Shown: positions 11,801 through 23,512, counted from the first letter of the stretch. The stretch is DNA of 64,000 nucleotides from Symbiodinium natans (GCA_905221605.1 CAJNDS010000902.1:32501-96500); one strand, 5' to 3'. Notes: generated from the sequence alone by a model not told the origin. Numbers and translations: made by a program.

Positions 11801-13027
11801 ATTGTGGTGGAGGGTGGGTGACGGGCGCCTTTGCTTCATTTGTGGACGAAACCACTATTCCGGATCAGAGGACCATGGGGCAGAGTCTAGGAGACCGGAG
11901 GACCAGGGGTCCAGCCAGGCTACCAAGGGATTTAGCCGCACCTGCAAAAACACAAAAGCAAAACAGGCGGACCACACCTTGCAAAAACCCGGCCATGCGC
12001 CTCTCTAAACCCACCCTATAATCAGGTGCCCCAGGCTCGCCATGAGCACGTAGAAGACGGCTCCCCAGGTGAAGCAGACCCTGGAGGCTTTAGCCGAGGT
12101 GGGGAGGGCAAGGAAGGCACACCAAGATGCCAGCACCGATAACCTCACGATCGCAAAGGCTGCGGCGTAGCCGTCTGCGGTGGCATCGCTTAAGCCAGGC
12201 ATGAAGAGGTACGTCAGGCGCGGCATCAGCCCCAAACCGGCAGATGTGAAGCCCTGTCCAAAGCCCAGGTCCCCTTGGCTGCCGTAGGGGTGAGCCCGGA
12301 CGCGCCGTAGTACCTCTGGCAGGGCAAAGACATCCGTCTGTGGCAGCGTCAGGCCCAGGAGCTCGATGAGCAGCAAGGCTGCGACGAAAGCCTTCAAGGC
12401 CTTCGGCGTGACCCGTGGGCCAGAGCCCCACCAATCGTGGCACCGGTCGGCGTCCTCCCTTCGGGCGGCAGGGGCGGTATCCTCCGGAGCGGCCAACTCA
12501 GCACTCTTCTCTGGCTTTGCCATGAGGCCACAGGCCGCGCAGAGGAGCACCGCCGGCACAAACCAGGCAGAACCGATGCCCAGCATGTCTTCATGTAAGT
12601 CCACCAGTGCCATGGTGGAGACCTTGAAGGCGGGCAAGGTGTCATCCAGGCAGATTCTAGGGAACGTCGAGCAGAGGCGAGGGTGGGCGCGCTTCCACTC
12701 TGGCCACTGCTGCAGGGGCCCCGCGATGGGCACCTCGGCCGGTGTAAAGTTGCCTTCCAGTCCTTCACGCCCTGTTGCCAGGTTTCCTGGCGACATGTTC
12801 TGTCAACACACGCCATCATGTACTGAGGATAGGCGTAGCTTGACATGATGATCTATTTGTCAGTGAGGCTGCTTGGCATGATGCTATCTCAGGGAGGCAA
12901 GGATTCACTGCATGGCCCAGCCTGTCAGCCTTGCCGCCACGAGCTGGAAGTTCGGGCGGCTGAAAGCGCCGCAGCGGGTGACCGGGAGAAGAAGGCCCAG
13001 CCACCATACTGCAACATGAGATCGCAT
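8812..13027 (-). CDS. HTTM-like multipass membrane protein, copy A (5 exons)
   Basis: Exons in transcript order: 13027-12922, 12786-12030, 11365-11246, 11056-10997, 9403-8812. They sum to 1635 bases, 545 codons including the stop, with all phases compatible. Acceptors are all AG|G. Donors are GC, GC, GC and GT. Exon 1 encodes a hydrophobic N-terminus (MRSHVAVWWLGLLLPV) that looks like a signal peptide or anchor. Exon 2 holds several membrane segments. Exon 3 has HPTYFFLLAA, exon 4 FYLSAGLSKLR, and exon 5 a long hydrophobic region with TSFHVAVFFF and VHQTLVQMMLLH. The pattern 'aromatic-aGl-K-L', then a membrane helix with LVE-LP, then fH-hydrophobic, resembles the HTTM domain found in vitamin-K-dependent gamma-carboxylase relatives; the enzyme activity cannot be inferred. 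Family assignment is by pattern only. ATG at 13027 is the first Met before the hydrophobic segment; the frame is open further upstream, to about 13108. Near-identical copy at 16539-20063. Confidence 0.75.
9625..9766. repeat. CCCTAAA array in copy A intron 4
   Basis: Around 20 heptamers with single-base variants; shorter in unit B (17358-17445). Confidence 0.92.
10334..10359. repeat. 26-base G run in copy A intron 4
   Basis: Uninterrupted guanines in the segment absent from unit B. Similar runs: 50549-50575, 32085-32105, 30295-30316 (C). Confidence 0.95.
11086..11191. mobile_element. MITE family 1 in HTTM-like copy A intron 3
   Basis: Occupies more than half of the 189-base intron. The same intron position holds a copy in unit B (18275-18400), so the insertion predates the duplication. 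Confidence 0.8.
11518..11620. mobile_element. MITE family 1 in copy A intron 2
   Basis: Inserted after the CTTTGCACATAGAAG sequence shared with unit B. Unit B has no insertion at this point, so it is younger than the duplication. Confidence 0.82.
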
Positions 13028-13475
13028 CTTGAAGCTTATGAACGGGTTCGGTTCGCGAGCATGTTGCGGCGAGGGGTCTGCCACCGCGAACAGGCCTGAG
13101 AGTAAAGGGGCAGCGGCCTAGGATGGTCCAAAACTCAAATCGCGGTGCCCCCCCCCCCCCCCAAACCCTAAACCCTAAACCTAATCAGGGATTGATGCCT
13201 GTAGCATCAAGAGGCTACGCCGTCCTGAAACGTCCCAGCATCTCTCCCCCCTTCTTTCACCTAGCGCCACCCTGGACCCTAAATACGGATTCAGGGGTCA
13301 GGGTTTAGGGCTTAGGGTTTAGGGTTCATAATTAGAAGAGGGTTTGGGGTATATTATTGTATAGATATATTCTTTAGTTCGACTCCTATTCTAAACCCCC
13401 TGAGTAACAGAAACCCTAAACCCTAAACCCTAAACCCAGGGCTTCGGGATTTCGTAAACCCAAGAATCACCAATT

Positions 13476-13586
13476 GAGGGTTTACGAAAATAGGGAACCC
13501 CTAACATATCTATAGTCCCCCAAACAAAGGAAAGAGTCCCTTATACTGAGGACCTCAAATAAGGTACCCCGAATGTCGGAAACCCC
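13476..13586. mobile_element. MITE family 5
   Basis: GAGGGTTTACGAAAATAGGG ... GAATGTCGGAAACCCC. Confidence 0.78.
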
Positions 13587-14542
13587 AAAAGGTCCAATTC
13601 CAAGGCGCCACGGCCAACTCGGCCCTACCCTGCTCCGATGTAGCCAGGGCCTCCAGGCAGATGAAGGAGCAATGAGGTCTCAGGATTTTGGGTTTAGGGC
13701 CTAGGGTTTAGGGTTTCAGGGTTTCAGGCTTATGGCTTGGGTTTTCGGGTTTAGGGTCATGCTGCTTACAGCTCTTCTCAAGCACCCGGGTAGTTTCCCA
13801 CACCAGGGCCCCTTTAGGGGTCCACAGTGATAGTACGGCACGTTGTATGATCGCACCCGTGTCGCAAGAACCGATTTTAGCCAACCAACTAGGCTAGGGC
13901 GCCATATCTTACATGGTTGTTTTCTGGAGGTCTGGAGGTTAATTGGGCATTCAATGGCATTGGGGCAGAGGATTTTGGGAGTGCACAGCCCTTCGGGTTC
14001 TTTGTATGAATTCAGGTCAAGGATTTCCGGGACCCCAGGCGAGCGCGCCCGATAATTACTTGTGCAATTGACGATACCTGGGATGCCGACGTCCGCCGGG
14101 GCTCCCCAAAGCGTGAGAAGAATAGGCAAGAGCGTCTTGGGCACGTGCGTGAAACCCGAAACCCTAAACCCTAAACAGCCTAAACCCCAAACCCTAAACC
14201 GTAAATCGGCACCTGGGTGAGAGTGCCGGGGCCCATTGTGAACAACGAGAACTTCAGTCGAATATTCGACGTCTCGGCGTGTGCGTGGGCGCTACTGGGA
14301 CACGCCTTCAATTCCCGTTTGTGCACCTGAAAACCCCAGAAAACGTCAAAGCCCAAAACCCAAGCAACTAAACCCTAAAACCCCAAACCCGTCATTCCGA
14401 AACCTGAGCCCTAAACCCTAAAAACCCTAAAACCCTAATCTCCTGGCCCTAACACCCTAAAACCCTAAAACCCTAAAACCCTAAAACCCTAAAACCCTAA
14501 AACCCTAAAACCCTGTAACCCTGTAAACCCTCTGAACCCCAC

Positions 14543-14592
14543 ATTCGCTCCTCAGCATGCTGCCGGGCAGATGCCTCGCGGCGTCTCGCCGC
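14543..14592 (-). CDS. Candidate coiled-coil exon (AARRREASARQHAEER)
   Basis: TCAG|G acceptor and GT donor. Basic/acidic helix-like peptide. CCCTAAAA array on the left and GGGTGTA/TTTAGGG array on the right. Confidence 0.4.
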
Positions 14593-14999
14593 CTGAGCAT
14601 TGGCTTCCGTAGTTCCTATCTTTTGATTTGGGGTGTAGGGTGTAGGGTGTAGGGTGTAGGGTTTAGGGTTTAGGGTTTAGGGTTTAGGGTTTAGGGTTTA
14701 GGGTTTAGGGTGTAGGGTGTAGGGTGTAGGGTTTAGGGTTTAGGGTTTAGGTGGCAGTACACTAAATTCGGGTCCCTCGGCACCTGGCGAGGGCATGAGG
14801 TGCAGAATCTGATTCCGTGATTTCTCTGCGCAGTTTGGTCCCTGACCTTTCAGTACCTTGTGTGCGTGCGTTGCAAACTCTTGTGCCCAAAGTCGGCATC
14901 CTAAACCCTAAACCCTAATCCCTAAACCCCGTATTTGCCTCTAAGCAATTCCTAAGGGTACAGCAGGTTGTGGGTTGAGGGCTTCGGCTGGCCTCCAAT

Positions 15000-16200
15000 A
15001 AAGCGCACCCAGGAAGATCCTGGCGCTGCAGGCGATTCCTGGGTTTTTTGGTGGTGGGGCCTAAGGCTTTAGGGGGTCAGGGGTTCAGAAAGGCTGCGCT
15101 GTGGGGCCTGCGTTTTCGAAATGCTTCTTTTTAAAGGCTTCACGAGGTTATGCAGAGTCACAGCTTTGGTATCTAAATATCCAGAAGATAAGAGTTCAAA
15201 ATGTTCATGTCCAGAGGGTGAAGCTTTACGATGCCTTTGGTGTCTTAATGACCTAATGCTGATTGTTCAAATCCGAGTGGTTGAGGAGTCGTGGTAGTAT
15301 TGTTACAATATTCACATTCTTACTGACTAGGTGTCTTCGCTTGGTATGTAATCTGCGTACGCAATCTTGATTCTTGATGGAAAGACCTTTTGTCGCACAA
15401 CGTTGGAACACGTTGCGGATGTAGGTTGCAAAGGGGGCATGGGGGGGGGAGGGGAGGGGAGGGGGGAAGGGGGGAGGGGGAGGGGGGAGACTGATGGGCG
15501 CTGGTCTTGCAAAGTTGATGGGGGCTTGAGGGGTTGCAGGGGCTTCTGGTGTAGGAGGCAAACTGAGGAAGATCAGCGGGGTGCTACTGCACCACGCTTC
15601 CGCGTGTAAAGCCCTCAACGGTCAAAGGTTGAGAGCTTTCAGGGACTTTGGGCTTTAGGGGACTTAAAAGGGGTATAGGGTTTAGTTTTGAAAGAACCCT
15701 ACCCAACCCTAAACCCTGAACCCTCAACCCTAAACCCTAGGGGTTCATGCGGCTGCGAAAGAACCCAAAGGGCTGCCCAGCCGCAGCCAAATGCCGGCTG
15801 CCGCATCCACAGCTCCGAGGTCCAAGGAGGGCGCCATGTGAGGTCCCGGGTTTTGGGTTTAGGCTTTAGGGTTTAGGGTGGTTTATGGCTTTAGGGCTTA
15901 GGGGTTTAGGGTTTAGGGGTCTAGGGTTTAGGGTTTAACGTTAGGGGGGCCGGGTTTAGGGTCTCATATAGGGGCCTTAATTAGAATAGGGTTTTTGGGG
16001 GTTACTATACTTTGATAGGGACCATACGGGAATACCTCCTTAGTAAATCTTGCGACCCCTATATGATTAAGGGTTCAGGGATTGGCCTTTGAACACTTGG
16101 CAGCACGTTGCGCATCGCTCTGGGCAATGTATGCATGGAGTGGGCACAGGCTGCCTAAACCGTTTCCTCTGAGCTTCCAGTATGAGCTCCACTCCCCCAA
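15000..16200. other. Gene-less stretch
   Basis: A GGGGA-rich low-complexity block at 15436-15490 and scattered telomere-like units. The open frames here overlap low-complexity sequence and I see no supported exon. Confidence 0.5.
15965..16065. mobile_element. MITE family 4, reverse orientation
   Basis: ATATAGGGGCCTTAATTAGA ... TGCGACCCCTATATG, without telomere expansion in the middle. Confidence 0.75.
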
Positions 16201-16211
16201 CCCGTGAAAAA

Positions 16212-16313
16212 GGTTTAGGGTTTAGGGTTTAGGGTTTAGGGTTTAGGGTTTAGGGTTTAGGGTTTAGGGTTTAGGGTTTAGGGTTTAGGGTTTAGGGTTT
16301 AGGGCTTAGGGTT
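16212..16313. repeat. TTTAGGG array
   Basis: About 14 heptamers, the last being the TTAGGGC variant. Confidence 0.93.
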
Positions 16314-16538
16314 TACACCTCGAGCCCCAAAAGTCCATGCTAGGCCTTACCTGACCGAAGCTCCACAAGCATGGAGAAGAAACACACGGAAGAAGCGCCA
16401 AACCTCGCATCTCCAGCTGCGAAAAGGCCTGCCTTGTGTAGCTAAGCGATTGCTGAAACAGAGGCTGTCTGTCTCATAGAAGAAATGTTGAGTGAGGAGC
16501 TCTCATGGAAAATGTTGATTGAGGAACAAGCTCCCGCT

Positions 16539-19500
16539 TCATGCACCTTTGGCACTTTCTCCTTCGAAAGGAGAAATCTCATGGACGGTTTTCAGGCAAA
16601 GCCCGAGAAGCGTGGCAATCTCTATGAAGAGAGTGAGGACGTAGTTGGAGGAATCGGAAGGAGACACGAACATCGCCATCTCCCCTACAGGCCAAGCCAT
16701 ATTATGCCATGAGTACCGCCATGCCTTGCTAGAAATGTGGGCAAGGTCGGACCAAACCTGGTTGCCAAGCCAGAGGCTGAACACCAGAACCGCAGCGCCG
16801 ATCCGAAATCGCCAAGCTCTCTGCTGCCCCGGGTCGATGGCTTCCTTTTGCGCGTTTGTAGGATGCCAAACGGCATGCAGCAGCATCATCTGCACCAGGG
16901 TCTGATGTACAAAGTTCGGCTCAATGAACAAGAAGACGGCCACATGAAAGGAGGTCGTCAGCAGGATCCAGCATGTCCGCAGCCAACGGGCGAAATCGGA
17001 GTGGGAGCTTGCCAGAAAGAGCAGTGCCAAGGGAAGGTAGAACTCGACCAACATGACACCGAAGGACAGAACCGCCGGAGCCCAATGAGACTGCGCAACC
17101 CATCTGTTGACATGCGGGAATTCGGACCTGCGGAAGTCAGAGCCCGACTGCCGAATACAAAGAAACAGCGGCATCTGATAGGCAGGAAACATACAAATCT
17201 ATCATGTTGTAACGTAACACAAACAAAATGCGAATAAGGTTGATAAGAAAGAGAGAGAGATATACATAATATGCACATATATATATATATGTATATGATT
17301 GTGTAGTACAGATGGATCTACATGCACACCCACTCTACCAAGCCAGTCATTGCTGCAAGCCCTAAACCCTAAACCCTAACCCTAGACCCTAAACCCTACA
17401 CCCTAAACCCTAAGCCCTAAACCCTAAACCCTAAACCCTAAACCCTAGCTTCTGTCTGCGTCATCGTTTTCGGGCTCCCGGCCTCGGAACGTTGTCAGCC
17501 GCAGCTTTGCTCAGCCAGCGGCCGGACAACACCGAGGCCAGTCCTTCCACACAAAAGAAGGTTTAGGGTTTAGGGTTTAGGGTTTAGGGTTTAGGGTTTT
17601 AGGGTTTAGGGTTTAGGGTTTAGGGTTTAGGGTTTAGGGTTTAGGGTTTAGGGTTTAGGGTTTAGGGTTTAGGGTTTAGGGTTTAGGGTTTAGGGTTTAG
17701 GGTTTAGGGTTTAGGGTTAGGTTTTAGGGTTTAGGGTTTAGGGTTTAGGGTTTAGGGTTTAGGGTGCAGGTGTTAGGGTTTTAGGGTTTTAGGGTTTAGG
17801 GTTTAGGGTTTTAGGGTTTTAGGGTTTTAGGGTTTTAGGGTTTTAGGGTTAGGGTTTTAGGGTTTTAGGGTAGGGTTTTAGGGTTTTAGGGTTTTAGGGT
17901 TTTAGGGTTTTAGGGTTTTAGGGTTTTAGGGTTTTAGGGTTTTAGGGTTTTAGGGTTTTAGGGTTTTAGGGTTTTAGGGTTTTAGGGTTTTAGGGTTTTA
18001 GGGTTTTAGGACTTTAGGGTTCTAGGGTTCTAGGGTTTTAGGGTTTCAGGGTTTCAGGGTTTCAGGGTTTTAGGGTTTTAGGGTTTTTAGGGTTTTGCCA
18101 ATTTAGCCTTAGCTTTCGGGCTCTGTTGCGGGTGGAGACCACATCTCGTCCTGCGTACCGGAGCTTCGACAGCCCTGCAGAAAGATAAAATGGCAAGACG
18201 TCGCAGACCAGAAGGAACCTTCGCGCGACTTTGGTGGATGCCCTTTGGCACTTTCCTAACATATTTCTATTCTCTTGGGATGTTCCCCCTTCTACTAAGA
18301 GATCCTTAACAGGGACGAACAGCTCCTTAATAGGGATTCTAGTACCCCGATCATAATCCCTATAAAGGACTGTTACGTAGTATAAGGGTGAACATCCCAA
18401 CCTATGCCCTTTTAGCTAAGAACCTGTGAACAGACAAAGCGTCCTGAGCATTGCCCAAAGAGCTTCCCGAGCCAGGCCTGTTTACGTTGAGATTCCAGTG
18501 AGAAGCAGGCCGCCAGGAGGAAGAAGTAGGTGGGGTGGACGTCAACAGTTTGCTGAAACATGACGAGCAGGCTCCTGAGACTGTCAAGAGCCCAAAAAAA
18601 AACGTGTGGCTCACCCTCTGTCGCGTGATATCACTTGGGATGTTCCCCCTTATGCGAACCGTCCTTAGTAGGGATGAGAGTACCCCTAAACCCTAAACCC
18701 TAAACCCTAAACCCTAAACCCTATTCAGGACTGTTAGTATGATGGGGGAACATCCCAAGCGACCACCTTCTTTGCACATAGAAGAGTGTACAAGTGTTAG
18801 CAAAGCAGTGGGGAGGCACGACCTCTTCCCTTTGCAACCCACATCTCCCTTTTAAGGTGCCAGCCATGTCCCCCATATTTGTACAACTTTAACGACAGCC
18901 CCCCGGGTCCAGCCAGGCTACCCAACGATTTAGCCGCACCTGCAAATACACAAAAGCAAAACAGGCGGACCACACCTTGCAAAAACCCGGCCATGCGCCT
19001 CTCTAAAACCCCACTCTAATCAGGTGCCCCAGGCTCGCCATGAGCACGTAGAAGACAGCTCCCCAGGTGAAGCAGACCCTGGAGGCTTTAGCCGAGGTGG
19101 GGAGGGCAAGGAAGGCACACCAAGACGCCAGCACCGATAACCTCACGATCGCAAAGGCTGCGGCGTAGCCGTCTGCGGTGGCATCGCTTAAGCCTGGCAT
19201 GAAGAGGTACGTCAGGCGCGGCATCAGCCCCAAGCCGGCCGATGTGAAACCCTGTCCAAAGCCCAGGTCCCCTTGGCTCCCGTAGGGGTGAGCCCGGACA
19301 CGCCGGAGCACCTCCGGCAGGGTAAAGACATCCGTCTGTGGCACTGTCAGGCCCAGCAGCTCGATGAGCAGCAAGGCTGCGACGAAAGCCTTCAAGGCCT
19401 TCGGCGTGACCCGTGGGCCAGAGCCCCACCAATCGATGCACCGGTCGACGTCCTCCCTTCGGGAGGCAGGGGCCATGTCTTCCGCAGCGGCGAGTTCAGC

Positions 19501-20063
19501 ACTCTTCTCTGGCTTTGCCATGAGGCCGCAAGCCGCGCAGAGGAGCACCGCCGGCACAAACCAGGCAGAACCGATGCCCAGCATGTCTTCATGTAAGTCC
19601 GCCAGTGCCATGGTGGTGATCTTGAAGGCGGGCGGGGTGTCATCCAGGCAGATTCTAGGGAACGTCGAGCAAAGGCGAGGATGGGCACGCTTCCACTCCG
19701 GCCACTGTTGCAGTGTCCCCGCGATGGGCACCTCAGCCGGTGTAAAGTTGCCTTCCAGTCCTTCACGCCCTGTTGCCAGGTTTCCTGGCGACGTGTTCTG
19801 TCCACACACGCCAATCATGTACTGAGGGCAGACGTAGCTAGACGTGATACCATATATGGCACAAAACACAAAAATGGGGGGACTCCCGCTTGCCCCCCCC
19901 CCCCCCTCAAATTATTAATCTTTGGGGGGGGGGGGGGGATTTACTACATGGCCCAGCCTGTCAGCCTTGCCGCCACGAGTTGGAAGTTCGGGCGGCTGAA
20001 AGCGCTGCAGGGGGTGACCGGGAGAAGAAGGCCCAGCCACCATACTGCAACATGAGATCGCAT
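16539..20063 (-). CDS. HTTM-like multipass membrane protein, copy B (5 exons)
   Basis: Paralog of the gene at 8812-13027 on the same strand. Exons: 20063-19958, 19784-19028, 18574-18455, 18218-18159, 17127-16539. They total 1632 bases (544 codons with stop). Exons 1 to 4 have exactly the same lengths as in copy A (106, 757, 120, 60) and use the same donor and acceptor types, so both copies look functional. Differences are mostly silent or conservative; exon 4, for example, has F/L and a silent proline change. The C-terminus diverges (ISPFEGESAKGA against ISPEGGSAKGAQG). Exon 5 carries the membrane segments WAPAVLSFGVMLVEFYLPLA and TSFHVAVFLF. Intron 4 (17128-18158) is mostly a telomere-like array. 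The fit of frame, phase and conservation between copies is the strongest support for the gene model; the HTTM name is an inference from motif pattern. Confidence 0.75.
17561..18105. repeat. TTTAGGG then TTTTAGGG array in copy B intron 4
   Basis: Starts as heptamers (to about 17765), then switches to octamers TTTTAGGG. Unit A has only short arrays here, so most growth postdates the duplication. Confidence 0.95.
18275..18400. mobile_element. MITE family 1 in HTTM-like copy B intron 3
   Basis: Ortholog-like partner of 11086-11191; an extra GACTGTTACGTAG segment lengthens the right arm. Confidence 0.82.
18635..18758. mobile_element. MITE family 1 with internal telomere repeat
   Basis: The centre of the element, normally CCCCTATT-like, carries five to six CCCTAAA units. 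Located before the CTTTGCACATAGAAG marker, a different site from the copy A insertion. Confidence 0.82.
19894..19939. repeat. C-run/G-run foldback
   Basis: About 14 C, a 16-base AT spacer, then about 15 G: a potential perfect hairpin, only in unit B. Confidence 0.85.
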
Positions 20064-20688
20064 TTTGAAGCTTATGAACGGGTTCGGTTCGCGAGCATGT
20101 TGCGGCGAGGGGTCTGCCACCGCGAACAGGCCTGAGAGTAAAGGGGCAGCAGGCCTCTCATGGTCCAAAAAGCAAGTCCTGACACCCCAGGCCCCCCCCC
20201 AATTTCACTGCAGCGCTTGCATCTGCAGGTCTTGCAGCGACGAACTGGCACCCTAAACCCTAATTGGGGATTGAGGGCTGTCAGTTATGATACCATGACC
20301 TGCTGTCATCTCTACTGCGGTCCTTGCTACAGCACTGCTTTGCTCGGTCTTGCATGAACAGACATCTGCCGGGCTTTCGTAGGGTTTAGGGTTTAGGGTT
20401 TAGGGTTTAGGGTCTAGGGTCTAGGGCTTAGGGTTTAAATAGGGTTTTAGGGTTTAGGGAAATCCTAGGAAAGACTTGGCGTTGTGGGTGTTGGGCTTCA
20501 GTCGCCGCCTAATGGCCTTCGAAGGGGGTCCGACTGGGCAGCTCATTGCCCTAAACCCTAAACCCTAAACCCTAAACCCTCAACCCTCAACCCTAAACCC
20601 TAAACCCTAAACCCTAAACCCTAAACCCTAGTCGCTCTGGGCAACGTATGTAGAGCGAGCACAGACAGCCCACCACAAACCCTTGAAC

Positions 20689-20788
20689 TTGGGATGGTCC
20701 CCCTTATACAAGCAGCCTTTAGTAGGGAATATATTAGAGGGTTCTATAGTCCCTGTTAAGGACTGCTCGTATAGGAGGAACATCCCAA
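20689..20788. mobile_element. MITE family 1 with perfect 8-bp TSD
   Basis: Flanked on both sides by CCTTGAAC, a perfect 8-bp target-site duplication. Confidence 0.9.
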
Positions 20789-21051
20789 CCTTGAACCCGA
20801 CAACCGAATGTTCTGAGCCGTGAACTCGGGACGTACAAACCTCCAACGGCCCGCAACCTCGAAACATCCAGATCGCTTGTATCGCCAAGTAGCGGCTGAA
20901 AAGACGTCCTCTCATTGAAAATTATGAATGAGGCACAGGCTCCCTTCGGGACTGCAGAGACTGGATTCCCGGAAGACGGGAAGGCAAAGGACGACCGAGA
21001 GAATCCAGGGGGGGGAAGCTGTTAAACTTCTCACGCGGTGAGACTCGTCCA

Positions 21052-21153
21052 TTGGGATGCTCCCCCTTACACCAACGGTCCTTAATAGGGATTATAATAG
21101 GGGGTACTTTCATCGCAATTTAGGACTGTTGGTTTTAAGGGGGAACATCCCAA
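21052..21153. mobile_element. MITE family 1
   Basis: Flanks CTCGTCCA and CTCATCCA, an 8-bp duplication with one mismatch. Confidence 0.87.
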
Positions 21154-21351
21154 CTCATCCATACTCCGGGCGTGAGGGCGGACGCCGGCTGGCCCTGACA
21201 AACGGCTGAGGGAGGAGGAAGTCTTGAAGATTTCGGGGCGCGTCTGTAGATGAAGGTGCACTGCATGCGCGGGTGAACAGTCTACACCTGTGGCTGACCC
21301 TTCTGACCCCTGTGGTGTTTTTTCGAGCTGGGAGCAGTCGAGCGAAAGTGG

Positions 21352-21424
21352 GTTTAGGGTTTAGGGTTTAGGGTTTAGGGTTTAGGGTTTAGGGTTTAGG
21401 GTTTAGGGTTTAGGGTTTAGGGTG
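21352..21424. repeat. TTTAGGG array
   Basis: About ten perfect heptamers. Confidence 0.93.
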
Positions 21425-21915
21425 TATGAGGACAACAGAACACTGGCATGCGGTGGCACATCTACTATGGGCTTCAAGGCTAGCTTCTAGCAGCCTGCAC
21501 GTCGAAGGCAGCTATGTCGATGTTGGACAACAAACACACAGAGATGATATGGTTTAGGGTTGAGGGCATAGGGTCTGGAGCCTTGGATTCTTACAAGAAT
21601 CATCCCTGGGCAAGCCCTAAACCCCAAACTCAACCCCTTACAAAAACACAGCATCCAACATACCTAAAGGACATTGGTACGGAAACCCCAGCAAGCAAGA
21701 ACTCCGGAACATGGCAGGTAGTAGGATATAGCTACCAACAGCCTTGGATCCCTACATTCTACCGTTGCAATTAATCCCCAACCCACACCCTACAGACCCT
21801 AATTCAGCTTCACACTAGCAATAAACCCCAAACCCTGCCCAACAGAGAGCCCTGAGCTGCGCAAGAAATAGAAGCTGCAAATGTCCACCCCAAAATCTTC
21901 ACTGCTTCTGGCAGG

Positions 21916-22052
21916 AACCCTAAACCCTAAACCCTAAACCCTAAACCCTAAACCCTAAACCCTAAACCCTAAACCCTGAACCCTGAACCCTAAACCCTAA
22001 ACCCTAAACCCTAAACCCTAAACCCTAAACCCTAAACCCTAAACCCTAACCC
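21916..22052. repeat. CCCTAAA array
   Basis: Nineteen or so heptamers with two CCCTGAA variants adjacent to each other. Confidence 0.93.
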
Positions 22053-22508
22053 TGCATCGCCCTCACTCCCGCGTTCGAGGCCTCTCCGAGCCGCCAGTGG
22101 AGGGCCGCGGAGGCGTTCGGGGCCGCAGCGCGCCCTTGGAGTTGGGGTTTAGGGTTTCGGGTTTCGGGTTTCGGGTTTAGGGTTTAGGGTTTCGGGTTTC
22201 GGGTTTAGGGTTTAGGGTTTAGGGTGTAGGGCTTAGGGTGTAGGATTTAGGGTTTAGGGATGTGTAGGGTGTAGGGTTTAGGGTTTAGGGTTTAAGGTGT
22301 AGGGTGTAGGACTTAGGGTTTAGGGTGTAGGGTGCAGGATTTAGGGCTGTCGGGCTTAAGCAACAGGCCTCCCTGATCATGTGCACGGGGAGACATGGTG
22401 ATATTCTCCATGGAACGGTTCCATGAACCCTTGCGTGGCCGAATTGATGCTTTGTGCAGCGTCGTAAGATGTGCCTTGGGTTATAAGGGTTGTAAGTTAT
22501 AAGGGTTA

Positions 22509-22616
22509 TACTTGAAGGTTCAGGGGTAGTCAGAAGTAGGGTTACAAGTACCAGAGTGAAGGTATGTGAGAGTACAGGTTGCCTTCCCTTTAACCCTACT
22601 TATAGCTACCCATGAA
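22509..22616. mobile_element. MITE family 3, degraded right end
   Basis: TACTTGAAGGTTCAGGGGTA at the left; the right end is reduced to CCCATGAAC. Confidence 0.5.
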
Positions 22617-23354
22617 CAGCATGCTTCTCCGTCGAAGCATGCGGAGGTCAGCCGTGGACCGTGGACCTCCCTTGTCCCCTAGAAGCCCTCTTGTGGCCAA
22701 GGCGGTCAAGACGGTCAAGGCGGTCAAAGCGATTAGCACACCCCCCTTGCCGGCGCACCCGAAAGGCTTGCTAAACCCTCCACCCCGCAACCCTGAGCCC
22801 CACATCACAGGCACAACGCAGGCGAAAAGGGCGCCGGGCCGTTGGCATCTTTTTCTCTGGCTCGACTTTCCATGCCAAGCCTAGCGGGATCAGGATTCAG
22901 GGTTTAGGGCGCAACAGCTTGGGCACGAGGCTCGGACCGGATGTGATAGGTGAGGATGTCTAGGCTTTAAGACGGTTTAGAGATCAGCATTTGGAGGTAT
23001 GAGCATACAGGGCTCCTAAACCCTACACAGGTTCCCAGAACGGCGAAGCTGTACAACACGACCCAACACAGGAGAAGCTGACATTCTCCTGCCTTCAAAC
23101 AGGAGAATCTAGGTAGCCCAGCAACCAACTTGCAAAATACATTCTTGCCTGCATCCTCCCCCTGTAACCGTGGTACAAACTCTTTGTATTCTTCCTTTGA
23201 GGGCTTAATATGAATCTTCCTCTAAGGGCTTCATATTCATACAAAACCCTAAACCCTAAACCCTAAACCCTAAAAAGCTAGGTAAACTATAAAGAAACCT
23301 CAAGGGGAAGAAGCTACCACTTGGCATCCTGGGCTGGCAAGGCAGTCTGGGGTC

Positions 23355-23512
23355 GCTCGTTTAAGGTTCAGAGTTCAGAGTTCAGAGTTCAGGGTTCAGG
23401 GTTCAGGGTTCAGGGTTCAGGGTTCAGGGTTCAGGGTTCAGGGTTCAGGGTTCAGGGTTCAGGGTTTAGGGTTTAGGGTTTAGGGTTTAGGGTTTAGGGT
23501 TTAAGGTTGAGG
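23355..23512. repeat. GGGTTCA variant block joined to TTTAGGG
   Basis: About 12 GGGTTCA units pass into TTTAGGG units, showing a variant amplified as a block. Confidence 0.9.

Larger units (their letters stand above)
8812..13210. repeat. Segmental duplication, unit A
   Basis: Direct duplicate of about 16539-20295. Similarity covers exons, parts of introns, 3' flank sequence and 5' flank up to about 13210 (shared text after the AGGCCTGAGAGTAAAGG motif, fading in CCCTAAA-containing sequence). The two units are 7-8 kb apart in the same orientation. Unit A has extra unique sequence at 9900-10790, including a 26-base G run, that unit B lacks. Confidence 0.85.
16539..20295. repeat. Segmental duplication, unit B
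   Basis: Second unit of the duplicated HTTM-like gene. Relative to unit A it has a long telomere-like array in intron 4 (17561-18105), a different MITE insertion in intron 2, and a C-run/G-run foldback upstream of exon 2 (19894-19939). Confidence 0.85.

Noticed and set aside
12366-12848. 160-codon plus-strand frame over HTTM exon 2
   Set aside because: Antisense shadow of the conserved 757-base exon.
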